Positions 23,363 through 36,214 of a stretch of 64,000 nt of DNA are shown piece after piece; positions within the stretch are counted from its first letter, which is position 1, and each line of letters begins with the position of its first letter. The translations under genes were made by a program, and so were the position numbers. Below the pieces are notes generated by a model. It saw nothing but the letters and a program-made list of their open reading frames with translations. It did not search any database and was not told the origin of the DNA. Source of the stretch: Alviniconcha marisindica (lineage: Eukaryota; Mollusca; Gastropoda; Provannidae); the NCBI GenBank assembly GCA_018857735.1, contig JABMCL010003147.1:830001-894000 (forward strand). Reading direction: 5' to 3'.

Positions 23363-24438
23363 TCCCTTACCACACAGCAGTCTTCAGGTCCAGGGCGCCA
23401 CGGCTGGAGCACAGTGCAGTCGGTGTTGAAGGCAGTTACCTGCCAACAGTCTTTCGTTTGATGATCAGTAGGCCGCTGTGCGTAGGTGGCTGGCTTTCTG
23501 ATGGCTGTTTATCATCACTCTTTGTGTAGCGTTCGCAGAGTGGTGTAATTATGGGTACAGTTTGAATCGATTTTCACACACTCCTATGTGAATGAACTGA
23601 CCAGAGTCATTTAATAAAAAAACAACAACAGTAATACCTTTTGCGTTGTGCTCAAAGTTTTCGGGGTTTCTTAAAATCTTTCTCAATGAAGAACTGTGAC
23701 TGAAAATGCTCACAGATTCTTCACGTGAATGCCGGAATTGACTGAATTTGTAGACTGTGTTTTCTCTGACAGTGACGCCATCGGGAACCCCGTCTGTCCC
23801 TGCAAAGTACACGTGATTGGTATGAACGAATAATTTTTATTCATTCTCAGCCGGTTTGTTGGAGGTGGGGCTGGACTGACGCTTCTCAGTTCTGGCATGT
23901 GGTGCTCACGTTTTTTTCCCAGTGGATGCTGGGGATGAAGTGACGGCGGTACTCTCACACTGAACCGGACTTTCCTTGGTCTGCTGCCAAAACACCTCTT
24001 ATTGTGCAGTGTGAAGTAGATATATATATTTTTTTTACCGTTATAACAGTGGATTAGAGAAGAATTGGGATTTAGTGACTTATATTTTGAATTGATGTAA
24101 AAAAAAAAAAAAAAAAAAAGGTGTTGAATGTGTGATTCGTCTTGACGTGACACCGTGCGTTTGAGGTGACGTTAAAATCCAAAACTAACTTCATAGTGAC
24201 TAAATGGTTCCTCGGATGAGGACGAACACCCGGCATGTCGGATCTGCCGACGTGCTTCCGACCACGCAAAGAAAAGATCCCCAGACAGTAGGAAATCGGA
24301 GAGAGGTTTCCAGGCTGCCATGGCCAAGTTAATATAGCTATTTCATGCCGTTGCATTGCGCGCATTTTTCAAACGCTGAAACATTCCACTACTGCGGTGG
24401 GAATATAGATACTCACATACACATAATTAATATGCGCG

Positions 24439-24440
<2 letters not shown>
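23363..24440. other. unique stretch with A-run and element end
   Basis: An A-run of about 20 lies at 24099-24119. 'GAGGTGACGTTAAAATCCAA' at 24161 is the reverse complement of the left end of foldback family A (2614-2640). No coding exon recognised. Confidence 0.5.
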
Positions 24441-24504
<64 letters not shown>

Positions 24505-24520
24505 TCACACACACACACGC
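24441..24520. repeat. (CA)n microsatellite
   Basis: CA repeats with one CC interruption, then CCCC/CACC-rich sequence to 24546. Confidence 0.96.
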
Positions 24521-25097
24521 CCCCCCACACTCCCCACCCCCACCCCATTCGAAATGGTATGGAAATGTCCAGAGCAAGGCCTCAGTCACCGCCCACACAA
24601 GTCAGTGATGGATGGGGCAAAGTGTGTCAGTCAGTACATCATTATTTCACGTCATGCACCAACCACACAGCGACCTGCTGTACAGCGAGCGCCCGTGGCC
24701 TCGTAGTCAACAATGCCTAATTACACTGACACACTGTGAGTAACTTACACACACACACACACACACCGCTGCAGTCTACCTGGACCTGTTCCTCTGGCCG
24801 CCCCACAGAGGCCTGTGTTTTGCCGGCTTGCCCTTTGACCGTGAACCGCCTCACTGCGTCCACATGACTGTCTTCAGACCCAAGGAACCGCTGCCTCTCT
24901 GATGGGACATTTGCATGAAGCGAGGATGGGATAGTAAGTGACTGAGGCTTCTCTTGACCTGCCCGAGTTTCTTTCCCTGCTGCCATGCGTTCGTTTTTAA
25001 CTCAGTGATGTTGCACCCCCACGTTTAAAGTGCCTCTGGCTTCCCGTCGTCGGTGGAATTAGCTGTTCTTCGGCCGGCCGTAGGGGTCGCTTGGCCG

Positions 25098-25577
<480 letters not shown>

Positions 25578-25821
25578 CACAGGATCAGTGCGTTATTAGC
25601 AAACACCATCAGGTGTTTTGCACCCGCTGCACGAAGTTGCCGCCGCTCTTTCTGTTCCGCCCCCCTGGCCACCCCCACCCCCTCTCTCCACTGACTTAAC
25701 TGTAGGGAGCACGGGTGGGCGGGAGAGAACTAGAGGTGAAGTGGTGGCAGTGTGCTGCACTACATCCCATAACTATCTCCCTGTGGCTACGTGCGCCGCT
25801 TCACTGCTCGGCACGTGCGTC

Positions 25822-25824
<3 letters not shown>

Positions 25825-25871
<47 letters not shown>

Positions 25872-25919
25872 GTGTGTGTTCGTGTGTGTGTGTCGTGTGT
25901 GTGTGTGTGTGTGTGTGTG

Positions 25920-25954
<35 letters not shown>

Positions 25955-25982
25955 GTGGTGGTGGGGGGGGGGGGGGGGGGGG
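25825..25982. repeat. (GT)n with G-run
   Basis: (GT)n with CGTGT interruptions to about 25955, then a G-run of about 18 at 25965-25982. Confidence 0.97.
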
Positions 25983-26157
25983 TCAGTACGCTTCAATAGC
26001 ATCACCTTCTGGCCTCCGGCCTTGGACTGTTCGACAACGCCATTCAGACGGTGACACACATACGGCTCTCGCCAACACCGCACACGTCGTTCGTACGCAC
26101 ACAGCACTTGACCAGTGCCGCTTACACACGCACGGCATGCACCACACACTCACAAAC

Positions 26158-26309
<152 letters not shown>

Positions 26310-26545
26310 ATACCCCCCCACAGACCCCCCAGTCTGGGAAATCATCATTGTAGCCGGGTTGTGTTCTGCTGCATGCGGTGATATTGTTGTCTGAATCACC
26401 ACCTTTGATTCAGTGTTAAAAGTTTGCAGGCTAATGATTAAATTAAACACGGCTGAGGGCCGGGTCAGTGAAACTGGGCCTTTTCATGGTTCCGCAGAAA
26501 TCACATCTCCGGGCACACGTCAGTAACCGTATTATCAAGGGGGAG

Positions 26546-26547
<2 letters not shown>

Positions 26548-26582
<35 letters not shown>

Positions 26583-26604
26583 AGTTGGGGGGGGGGGGGG
26601 GGGG
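26548..26604. repeat. (GT)n with G-run
   Basis: (GT)n to 26580 then a G-run of about 18. Confidence 0.95.
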
Positions 26605-27573
26605 CGTTGGAAAGTTGCATGCAGTTCAGCACTTCTATCCGACGTTTTTCGGCGCAGGTGCATGCCATATGGAGAAAACTGCTTAAAAAGCAGTAACGTT
26701 GGTTAAAAGTGCTTTTCGTTTACCGTGGAGTCAGCCGACCGCCCAGGGGAAGTCACCCATGGTAACTGTTGAAAGATGGAGTGGTTTGTGTGCCGTCCTT
26801 GCGGCTAACCACCGCCAGTAGGCGTGTTTTGAATTGTTGCCAACCTTGTTCAGTGATGATGGGCTTCTTAATTTGCCTATGGGTCTGCCGGTGTCATAAG
26901 GCTGACAGTGATGACTGGGCTTCTTATTTGCCCTCATGCCTCTCCTGTCATGCTGCCACTGCTCCCCCCCCCCCCTTCTTCCCCCCCCCCCCCCGCCTTC
27001 TTTTAATCAGTCTCCCGTTTTCGTCTTCGCCCGGATATAACCGTCATGGTTGACTGCCTGGACGTTAGAACACAATTCAGTATCTATCCAACGACTTTCC
27101 CCTGGTCTTTGATCTGTCTAATTATCTCTCTCTTTTTCGCCAGAAGTTGGTCGTATGATAGCTTTGCATGCTTTACCTGCTGCTGGAAATTCTGCTTTCA
27201 TTAGTCACAGTTCCCAATCCTTTTCGAACAAACAACGAATAACAAAAACGTGACTATTAGTGCAATGAACATTGAACAACAGATTTCTAGTCGTTCAAGC
27301 CGAATTGCGATTTTGTAACTAAGACAGTTTGGTCCTGAAGTGACCTTGGCGGCAGACCTGGCGTGTTGACTATCAGGAAAGCGAATTATGTACTTGGTGC
27401 AATCTGAAACACAGCCGGGGCCTAGAGCGCTTGTGCAGAACTTCTTTCCGACGTCTGTCTCACGTGCATGCTACCGGAAGAAAGTTGATCAAAAAATTGA
27501 AAGGTGATAACAAGCAAGAGGGAGTTAATTAGCGCTCGGAAGTGAGACGTCTTCTTTTGAGGATGTGCCTTTG
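26605..27573. other. mostly unique stretch
   Basis: Contains a short direct repeat (CAGTGATGA-TGGGCTTCTTA-TTTGCC at 26851 and 26906), C-runs at 26966-26994 and a SINE-like tail at 27029-27072. No coding exon recognised. Confidence 0.5.
27029..27072 (+). mobile_element. SINE-like 3' tail
   Basis: 'GCCCGGATATAACCGTCATG' followed by GTTGACTGCCTGGACGTTAGAAC. Same tail family as 51778 and 59404. Confidence 0.55.
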
Positions 27574-27672
27574 GTGAAGTTTATGGACTTTATATTTACT
27601 CGCATGCCAGGTGAGAGTTACCGTCTGAGATTCGGGTCTTTGTTGTTGTTTTCGTGTGATGTCTGTCGAGCG
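27574..27672 (+). mobile_element. dispersed family B copy
   Basis: 'ATATTTACTCGCATGCCAGG' followed by TGAGAGTTACCGT and GGGTCTTTGTTGTTG. The reverse complement occurs twice near 56360-56562 with high similarity over about 100 bp. Confidence 0.6.
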
Positions 27673-27779
27673 CTAATTAGCTTCTTGGTGTTGGTTGATT
27701 ATGTACTTGATGATGTAACTCAAGCGGTGGCAGCTGGGTAGGCTGTAAATCGGGCGAAAAAAGACACGGAGTCGTTCCA

Positions 27780-28375
27780 GACACGCCCATTGTCTGGGCT
27801 CCACACCTGACTTACAGGGAGATGACCACTCCGGTGGCGGAGTACCTGCATCACGACTAGAGACAGGTGTCTTTAGTCGTGACGTCTTGCCACGCCTGCC
27901 ACAGCGGGGGGATGATCGCTTCTCCAGTGACGGAGTGCCTGCATCAGTCACGACCAGAGACAGGTGTATTTGATCGTGACATCTTGCCACGCCCGCCACA
28001 GCAGGGAGATGATCGCTCCTCCAGTGACGGAGTACCTGCATCAGTCACGACCAGAGACAGGTGTCTTTGATCGTGACATCTTACCACGCCCGCCATAGCG
28101 GGGAGATGGTCTCTCCAGTGGCGGAGTACCTGCATCACGACCAACGACAGGTGTCTTTGATCGTGACATCTTGCCACGCCCACCGCAGCGGGGAGATGAT
28201 CGCATGAGTTACTTCAGTCACGACCAGAGACAGGTGTATTTGAACGCGACGTCTTGCCACGCCCGCCACAGCGGGGAGATGATCGCTCCTCCAGTGACAG
28301 TGTACCTGCATCACGACCAGCGACAGGTGTCTCTGATCGTGACGTCTTGCCATGCCCGCCGCAGCGGGGCGGAGC
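27780..28375. repeat. about 95-bp tandem repeat, about 6 copies
   Basis: Units contain 'ACGACCAGAGACAGGTGTCT', TTGATCGTGACATCTTGCCACG and 'CAGCGGGGAGATGATCGC', with spacing 94-97 bp. One copy near 28205 carries a short deletion. Confidence 0.94.
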
Positions 28376-28630
28376 GAATCCGGCCTTCGGTACGTTTTGA
28401 CGCTGACCTGACTGAGCAAACACTGTTGTAACCGCGTCACTTTTCGATGACGAAGCTTCGTTATGCAGAACATGTAAATCATCGTACGACAGAAGATATC
28501 GATTTGCCCCAGCTCATCCGTGTTGGGCAATAATAAAAAACGATCGGCAGTTAATGAATAACCGCCAGCTGGCCCTCTGTCTGCGCGATGTCAGCGCTCG
28601 TTTCCATTTTTGCTTTGCGGACTGCACAGT
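28376..28630. other. unique stretch, nothing recognised
   Basis: No coding, RNA or repeat feature seen. Confidence 0.5.
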
Positions 28631-28639
28631 GGCCGGCCT

Positions 28640-29140
28640 GGTCGTCCAAGACGTGGCGCGGTTGTCCAGAACGTAACTTGGTGGTCCAAAACGCAGCCGT
28701 GTGGTCCAAGACGTGGCCTGGTGGTCCAAAACGTGGCTTGGTAGTCCAAAACGTGGCCTGGTGGTCCAAAACGCAGCCTTGTGGTCCAAAACGTGGCCTT
28801 GTGGTCCAAAACGTGGCTTGGTGGTCCAAAACGTGGCTTGGGGGTCCAAGACGTGACTTGGTGAAACGTGGCTTGGTGGTTCAAGACGTGGCCTGGTGGT
28901 CCAAGATGTGACTTGGTGAAACGTGGCCTGGTGGTTCAAGACGTGACTTGGTGAAACGTGGCCTGGTGGTCCAAGACGTGACTTGGTGAAACGTGGCCTG
29001 GTGGTCCAAGACGTGACTTGGTGAAACGTGGCCTGGTGGTCCAAGACGTGACTTGGTGAAACGTGGCCTGGTGGTCCAAGACATGACTTGGTGAAACGTG
29101 GCCTGGTAGTCCAAGACGCGGCCTTGAGGTCCAAAACGTA
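28640..29140. repeat. 20-bp repeat grading into 36-bp higher-order repeat
   Basis: The left half is a simple 'GGTCCAAAACGTGGCCTGGT' 20-bp repeat. The right half (28855-29100) is a 36-bp higher-order unit in which 'GACTTGGTGAAACGTGGCCT' alternates with GGTGGTCCAAGACGT. The higher-order form is more uniform, so it likely spread later. Confidence 0.95.
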
Positions 29141-30073
<933 letters not shown>

Positions 30074-30424
30074 GGCCTTGCGACACTGTGAGCACTGAGG
30101 CCTCTCAGTGTAACGTGTGCAATCCTCAGGGACGTTGGCTGACTGTTGCCCCACTCAGCGCCAGTGCCAATCCTGACTCATCTCCCCCCCCCCCCCCCTC
30201 TCCCCCCACCACCTCCCACAGAACAATGCCGGCATGTCACTGACTGCTGACGGTGTTGCACACAACAGTCTTCGGTGTTGTAGAAACGGGGCTATCTTCC
30301 TGTGTCTGGCTTGCCGGCAAACTTGACAGATGCGTTCTGGTGTGGATGCAAGACACCGTGACGAACGGCTGATTGCTTTCCCAGAAGACCGCATCCATCT
30401 GCATGACGGCCGCCGAAGTACCAT

Positions 30425-31540
30425 GGGACGTGACTGAGGTTACCATACAGACCAAGGGACGTGACTTAGGTTTCCACACAGACCACGGGACGTGACTGAG
30501 GTTTCCACACAGACCACGGGACGTGACTGAGGTTTCCACACAGACCACGGGACGTGACTGAGGTTTCCACACAGACCACGGGACGTGACTGAGGTTTCCA
30601 CACAGACCTGGGGACGTGACTGAGGTTTCTACACAGACCACGGGACGTGACTGAGGTTTCCACACAGACCTGGGGACGTGACTGTGGTTTCCACACAGAC
30701 CACGGGACGTGACTGAGGTTTCCACACAGACCAAGGGACGTGACTGAGGTTTCCATACAGACCAGGGGACGTGACCAGACCACGGGACGTGACTGAGGTT
30801 TCCACACAGACCACGGGACGTGACTGAGGTTTCCACACAGACCTGGGGACGTGACTGAAGTTTCCACACAGACCAGGGGACGTGACGGAGGTTTCCACAC
30901 AGACCAGGGGACGTGACTGAGGTTTCCACACAGACCTGGGGACGTGACTGAGGTTTCCACAAAGACCACGGGACGTGACTAAGGTTTCCACACAGACCAC
31001 GGGACGTGACTGAGGTTTCCACACAGATCAGGGGACGTGACTTAGGTTTCCGTACAGACCTAGGGACGTGACTGAGGTTTCTACACAGACCACTGAACGT
31101 GACTGAGGTTTCCACACAGACCAGGGGACGTGACTGAGGTTTCCGTACAGACCTAGGGACGTGACTGAGGTTTCCACACAGACCACGGGACGTGACAGAG
31201 GTTTCACACAGACAGGGACGGACTGAGGTTTCCGAACAGACCACGGGACGTGACTGAGGTTTCCACACAGACCACGGGACGTGACTGAGGTTTCCACACA
31301 GACCAAGGGACGTGACTGAGGTTTCCACACAGACCAGGGGACGTGACAGGTCACACAACGGGACGTGACTGAGGTTTCCAACGCCAGGGGACGTGACTGA
31401 GGTTTCCACACTGACCACGTGACGTGACTGAGGTTTCCACACAGACCACGGGACGTGACTGAGGTTTCCACACAGACCACGGGACGTGACTGAGGTTTCC
31501 ACACAGACCAAGGGACGTGACAAGTTTCCATACAGACCAT
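30425..31540. repeat. 31-bp minisatellite, about 36 copies
   Basis: 'GGGACGTGACTGAGGTTTCC' plus 'ACACAGACCAC'. Copies vary at the last bases (CAC/CTG/CAA/CAG). A - strand open frame of 436 codons (30237-31547) spans the array; its 31-residue period equals three units read in three frames, so it reflects the lack of stops in any - frame of the unit. I do not call it a gene. Confidence 0.98.
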
Positions 31541-31689
31541 GGGACACCCTGTGGCTCCGCTAAACAGGTCCCCTGTCAGATCGGCCCCGTGTTTTTTAAA
31601 ACGGTGAAAAATCAGGGTTCCTGCTGTCGGTGCTGGAGAATGACCGACACGACAGTTTCTTTGCTAGACAAGGGGATAGGACTGAGATT

Positions 31690-31769
31690 CGTGTTTCCTC
31701 TCTCTGTCTCTGTCTCTCTCTGTCTGTCTATCTGTCTGTCTGTCTGTCTATCTCTCCTTCCCTCCCCTC

Positions 31770-31821
<52 letters not shown>

Positions 31822-31832
31822 CCCGACACGCA

Positions 31833-31863
<31 letters not shown>

Positions 31864-31889
31864 CACACACACACACACACGCACGCACG

Positions 31890-31942
<53 letters not shown>

Positions 31943-31944
31943 GC
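31690..31944. repeat. TCTG/CA/CACG microsatellite complex
   Basis: CTGTCTGT repeats to about 31760, then (CA)n with CACGCACG blocks, ending GCGCGCGC. Confidence 0.96.
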
Positions 31945-32758
31945 GCGCACACTACAAAGGAAGCAGCAGAGATGCAGAGGTTGACGTTATAAAGCCAGAT
32001 ATCTCCACTCTCCACACTCTGGTGCTTGGTTATTCTGCGACTTCTCATTTTAGCTATCAAGTGTACACGGTCTCTTCTGACTTTGATGCAGTAGTAAGTT
32101 ACTTCAGTGCCAGATTATGGACTCTGTTATGCCCTCTGTCCGAAGATAATCGACTTAGATGTGGAGCGACGGGACGTTCCGTACCGCTCAAATGTTTGAA
32201 ACGCACTGGTTGTCTAACGGCTTCGTTCCTTATATACCCCTGTTGCCTCTTTAAGTGTTATCAATCATCTTCTTTCATAAAATGACCGCCTGTTTCAAGT
32301 TGTCGTTTTTCCCGTTGGGGGTAGGGATCGGGGACGAACTCAACAGCCTGGACTGGAACAACTGGAGGACGGGAGGAGGTTTGTTCCAGTCGACAGTCAT
32401 GGTAGAAAAACGGTGATGATTTGCTGCAGTCGGTTACTGAAGAGGGTACCGGGTAAAGACAGTGCGGGGCGATTAGGAGTTGTTTGGACTATGACTGAGG
32501 TGAAGGGGTAGAAGGACAACAGTGGTCATCACCATTCTGTTGCCTTAGGAGTCTTGTGTGCCACTGAACTACCTACCGCCTTGCTGTCAGTCGTGTCTTT
32601 CTCCCAAACCAGCACCAGCACGTGGCAGGAACAACTAAAGCGTCCAACGTTTACCCACACCGTTGTTAGTAAACGGTTCAACACAGTCTACATCAAGGCA
32701 TGTAAACACCGGTTTGGAGACTAGACTGTATCCCCGAGGGCCGCCGCGGTATTCCCGG

Positions 32759-32759
<1 letters not shown>
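31945..32759. other. unique stretch, no gene seen
   Basis: About 800 bases of mixed sequence upstream of the smoothelin-like start exon. It could hold regulatory sequence or a 5' non-coding exon, but nothing specific is visible. Confidence 0.45.

Positions 32760-32791
<32 letters not shown>
32760..32791 (+). repeat. poly-G run of 32
   Basis: Uninterrupted G homopolymer preceded by GGCGG. Such a run is prone to assembly error and G-quadruplex formation. Confidence 0.95.
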
Positions 32792-32792
<1 letters not shown>

Positions 32793-32863
32793 CCCCAGAC
32801 AAAGTTCCTCTCCACGTGTGAATGTGTGAAAGGAAAGCGTGCTTTTTCGAGTCCGTCTTGGTC

Positions 32864-33092
32864 GCATCAGCAGACCGTCAGTGTCGCTTTTCACATCGTC
32901 ACTAACGGGCGCATCAGCAGAACGTCAGTGTCGCTTTTCACATCGTCACTAACGGGCGCATCAGCAGAACGTCAGTGTCGCTTTTCACATCGTCACTAAC
33001 GGGCGCATCAGCAGAACGTCAGTGTCGCTTTTCACATCGTCACTAACGGGCGCATCAGCAGAACGTCAGTGTCGCTTTTCACATCGTCACTA
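32864..33092. repeat. 47-bp tandem repeat, about 5 copies
   Basis: 'GCATCAGCAGAACGTCAGTG' recurs at 32911, 32958, 33005 and 33052 (47 bases apart), with a first slightly different copy at 32864. Each unit ends CATCGTCACTAACGGGC. It ends only 80 bases before the start exon's acceptor. Confidence 0.97.
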
Positions 33093-33172
33093 ACAGCGCA
33101 GTGAGCCGCAGCTCCGGCGTTAACTTTGAACCGTGTACTTACTGTCGTCCTTTGTGGTCGTTGTTGTTGTAG

Positions 33173-33209
33173 AGAGGTCCCTCCCAGCTGGCTGTTGAAG
33201 ACCGAGGGT

Positions 33210-33240
<31 letters not shown>

Positions 33241-33271
33241 CCGAGGTGCCGACGCCACAGAGACAGCCACC
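33173..33271 (+). other. SMTN-like: 5' UTR part of the start exon with (CAG)n
   Basis: A TTGTTGTTGTAG acceptor ends at 33172, so an upstream non-coding or coding exon should exist but was not identified. The segment includes about nine AGC/GCA triplets (33211-33238). In the frame of the downstream ATG it is open (Arg-Gly-Pro..., poly-Ala, ...Ala-Thr), so an N-terminal extension with a polyalanine run cannot be ruled out. Confidence 0.55.
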
Positions 33272-33319
33272 ATGTCCTCCTACGACCACATCAACGATGA
33301 GGAGGAGCTCCATAAACTT
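33272..33319 (+). CDS. SMTN-like: smoothelin-like, start exon
   Basis: The ATG is in a strong Kozak context (GCCACCATGT). It encodes 16 residues, MSSYDHINDEEELHKL, ending at CTT|GTGAGG in phase 0. The DEEELHKL stretch matches the position of the acidic 'D-x-x-L-x-x-L' start of the smoothelin N-terminal domain in vertebrate members. Joined to the next exon, the reading continues without a break. The start was chosen for Kozak context and because family members begin close to this motif. Confidence 0.72.
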
Positions 33320-33473
33320 GTGAGGGAAAACCTTTCACTTGCAGGATAGACAAAGAGCATGCCAATGATTATGAATAGCAATTTGTGTTTGTTGGTAAGA
33401 GTAGTGGTGATTTCGTTTGTTACTGTAGCGGCTGTCAAAGACGGCCAGCGTGGCAGTCGTCTTCAGCACCCAC

Positions 33474-33995
33474 TACTCCCCTCCCTTTTTGACCAGTGGA
33501 CTGCCCCCCCCCCCCCCCTCCTCAAACCGTTTGACCAGTGGACTGCCCCACGCACCCACCGCTTTTGAGCAGTGGACTCTCCTCTCCTTATTTGACCAGT
33601 GTACTGCCCACCCCTTTTGACCAGTGTACGTCCCCCCCAACCAGTGTACTGCCCCCGACCAGTGTACTGCCCCCCCCCCCCGCCCCCGCCCGGTGTACTG
33701 CCTCCCCTGCCACTGTACTGCCCCCACCATGTGACCAGTGTACTGCCCCCCCCTCCCCCCCGAGACCAGTGTACTGCCCCCCCTTAGACCAGTGTACTGT
33801 CCCCCACCCCCGTTTGACCTCGTGTACTGCCCCCACCTTTTGACCAGTGTACTCCCCCCCTTTTGACCAGTGTACTGCCCCCCCCCCTAGACCAGTGTAC
33901 TGCCCCCCACCCCCCATTTGACCAGGGTACTGCCCCCGTTTGACCAGTGTACCCCCCCCCCCCCCATTTGACCAGTGTACCTCTCCCTTCCCCAT
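33474..33995. repeat. intronic 20-30 bp C-rich minisatellite
   Basis: 'TTGACCAGTGTACTGCCCCC' with C-runs of varying length, about 20 copies, inside the first intron. Confidence 0.94.
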
Positions 33996-34104
33996 TTGAC
34001 TAGACGACTACAAAGAGGAGACATGTTTTTTGAAGAGTGTGTCATTTAATGTGAGCGTGCTGGGCATTTCACTAACAGACACACTGACCTGTGATTTTCT
34101 ACAG

Positions 34105-34180
34105 ATGAACGCCACAGAGAGCTTTGAGGAAAGGAAGAAGATTAGGACGAGGTTACGAGAGATTCGCGACAAACAGAGAG
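34105..34180 (+). CDS. SMTN-like: smoothelin-like, exon 2 (smoothelin N-terminal domain)
   Basis: Acceptor TTTTCTACAG, donor GAG|GTAAGG (near-perfect). Phase 0 in, phase 1 out. Encodes MNATESFEERKKIRTRLREI and RDKQR. The pattern F-E-E-R-K-K-I-R-x-x-L-R-E-I aligns with the L-A-E-R-R-R-I-R-x-x-I-R-E-L block of the vertebrate smoothelin N-terminal domain. It is predicted to be a charged single helix. Confidence in the exon limits is high because both splice sites are strong and the frame continues into exon 3. Confidence 0.88.
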
Positions 34181-34803
34181 GTAAGGGAAGCTCATTTAAA
34201 CCCTCCTACGAGAGTTCATCTCACCTGTATGAATATCAAACAGCCGTTCGTGCGTCGAGGAACACCAGTCTGTACTCTGTAGGTGTTCTAGAGGACAGTG
34301 TGTCCACGTCTGTGTTCGTGACTGTATTTCTTGTGGGTCAACATCACTAGTGTTTATTTGTCATGCTTGCTTTTGTGCACACTGTAGCACACTGTAGTGG
34401 CGCTAGAACCCTTTGGCTCATTGTAGAGAGCGCTCATATTCTCTTTACGCCTTTGAAAAATATACTTGGTTGTTACGATTGTCAGCTTATAACATGCCGC
34501 GTATAGTTCATAGTGACGGTTTCCTTATTGCAAAGGGAAAAGAAGAAAGAAGGAGAGAGAATCACTTGTAATCTTGTAATACTATTTATTAATATTGTTC
34601 ATAGTGTAGCACGTATACAGAGGACTGCTGTAACATGTCCGTGTGTGCACCATGCAGGAGCAGCAGAAAAACCGAGTCCCTCTTCTCCCCATGTTTATGC
34701 TCTGATAATCCTTTTGTTACCCACACAAGTTAGCTCGTAACCTATTTCCACCTTCCTGCCCCCCTCCCTTCCCCCACTCCTCCTCCCTCCTCCTCCCCAA
34801 CAG

Positions 34804-35109
34804 AGGAGATGGAGGCCAGACGGTTACAACGGGAGAAGGAAACAGAGGACCTAGTCCGCCGGAAGTTCGAGATAGCGGAGGAGGAGAAGAAGCGAAAGAT
34901 GCAGGCGTTCAACGAGCAGAAGCCGACCTGCGAGCGGGACACGCAGTACCACAGCACCAGCCAGAAGCTCATCCTCGACAAGCACCAGCTGGCGGAGGAG
35001 GAGAAGCAGAAGAAGCTGGAGGCCTACAAGCACATCGCCCAGAAGGAGCACCAGACAGACGACGGCAAGACCAGCGTCAGAACCACCACCACCACCACCA
35101 AGGCGCCAG
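34804..35109 (+). CDS. SMTN-like: smoothelin-like, exon 3 (charged helical region)
   Basis: Acceptor CCCCAACAG, donor CAG|GTGATC; phase 1 in and out, 306 nt. Residues about 42-143. Very rich in Glu, Lys, Arg and Gln, predicted as a long helix or coiled coil. It has an internal duplication: IAEEEKKRKMQAF (about residues 66-78) and LAEEEKQKKLEAY (about 108-120), an A-E-E-E-K-x-K-(K)-x-x-A-(F/Y) motif spaced 42 residues. It ends in a Thr run (TTTTTT) before KAP. GC-rich third positions contrast with the AT-rich introns, supporting coding function. Confidence 0.92.
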
Positions 35110-35221
35110 GTGATCCATCGCACTCAGCACTGCATCCTCTTCTCGGTGTTGTCCTGGGCTTCCGTTTGGATGTGGGTGTCGAGGGTGTAACGCAGACGGC
35201 CAGTCTCATCGGGTGGCGGGG

Positions 35222-35225
35222 GGGT

Positions 35226-35256
<31 letters not shown>
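35222..35256 (+). repeat. poly-G run (about 34)
   Basis: G homopolymer in the third intron, preceded by a GGCGGGGGGG segment. Confidence 0.93.
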
Positions 35257-35257
<1 letters not shown>

Positions 35258-35484
35258 ATCAGCGTAAAATGGTTTCAGTCAAGGCACTGATACACGACCA
35301 GTTTTCCGGCGTATGGTTGACGAGGAGGACCGTCCAAACTTCACGCGGTCGGACCCGTCTTAAATGTAGTGGCTGCCATACGATACGACCGAAACTGACG
35401 ATTGCCTCCCAGTTTGTTAGATTACCATTCTCGCCTCCATGTTCATTTTAATGGACATGAGCGCACGGTCCCGTTAAAAGCTGG

Positions 35485-35504
35485 TTGATTATTATTATTA
35501 TTAC

Positions 35505-35558
<54 letters not shown>

Positions 35559-35562
35559 TAAA
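35485..35562. repeat. (TTA)n microsatellite
   Basis: ATT/TTA trinucleotides, near-pure. Confidence 0.97.
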
Positions 35563-35587
35563 CGTTTTACATTTTTTTGTATAACTA

Positions 35588-35644
35588 CTCGCCCAAATAT
35601 AACCGTATTGGTTGACCGGGCTTGAAACACCTAGTTAGTTACTT
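35588..35644 (+). mobile_element. SINE-like 3' tail
   Basis: 'CCAAATATAACCGTATTGGT' then TGACCGGGCTTGAAACACC and TAGTTAGTTACTT. Preceded by the (TTA)n tract, so the head is missing or unrecognised. Confidence 0.6.
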
Positions 35645-35991
35645 TGTATACTAATACCACACAGGACGTTGTTGCCATGATAATTAAAGCTCTCTTAGGT
35701 ACTTCATTTCCGCTTGGGACAGCGTGAGTTTTGTTTTCGCCGCCATTTGCAAAGTGGCTGCGCGCCCATACGGCGGGCGCTCATTGGCTGGCGCACGCGG
35801 TTCGTCCGACTGGAATATGGGCTGCCCTATTTGGAACATACATGTTGAATGAAACCGATGCTCAGAGCCGGTTTCAACCTCTGGCCATGATGACGCGATT
35901 TGCTTTTAGATCAGGTTCAGACGGTTCACCTCAACCACACGGTCGATATGGCTCGTGTATCCGGGCCTTTAGAGCCGGTCAGTGAACGCTG

Positions 35992-35999
<8 letters not shown>

Positions 36000-36027
<28 letters not shown>

Positions 36028-36137
36028 ACGGAGAGAGGTGGGGAGGGGGGGCAGACATAACATGTAATTGCTGACTGGTTTGTGTATGTGTTGATTTATA
36101 CAATTATTTCTTTTTTACTGGTTTATATAGTTGTTTG

Positions 36138-36214
<77 letters not shown>

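Noticed and set aside
22498..23529. Large Arg/Gly/Glu/Lys or Ser/Pro ORFs over the pyrimidine tract
   Set aside because: Low-complexity translation of CCTTCC repeats.
30237..31547. 436-codon - strand ORF as a repeat-protein gene
   Set aside because: Its 31-residue period is three 31-bp units read through all frames; composition explains it. Kept as a low-interest finding only.
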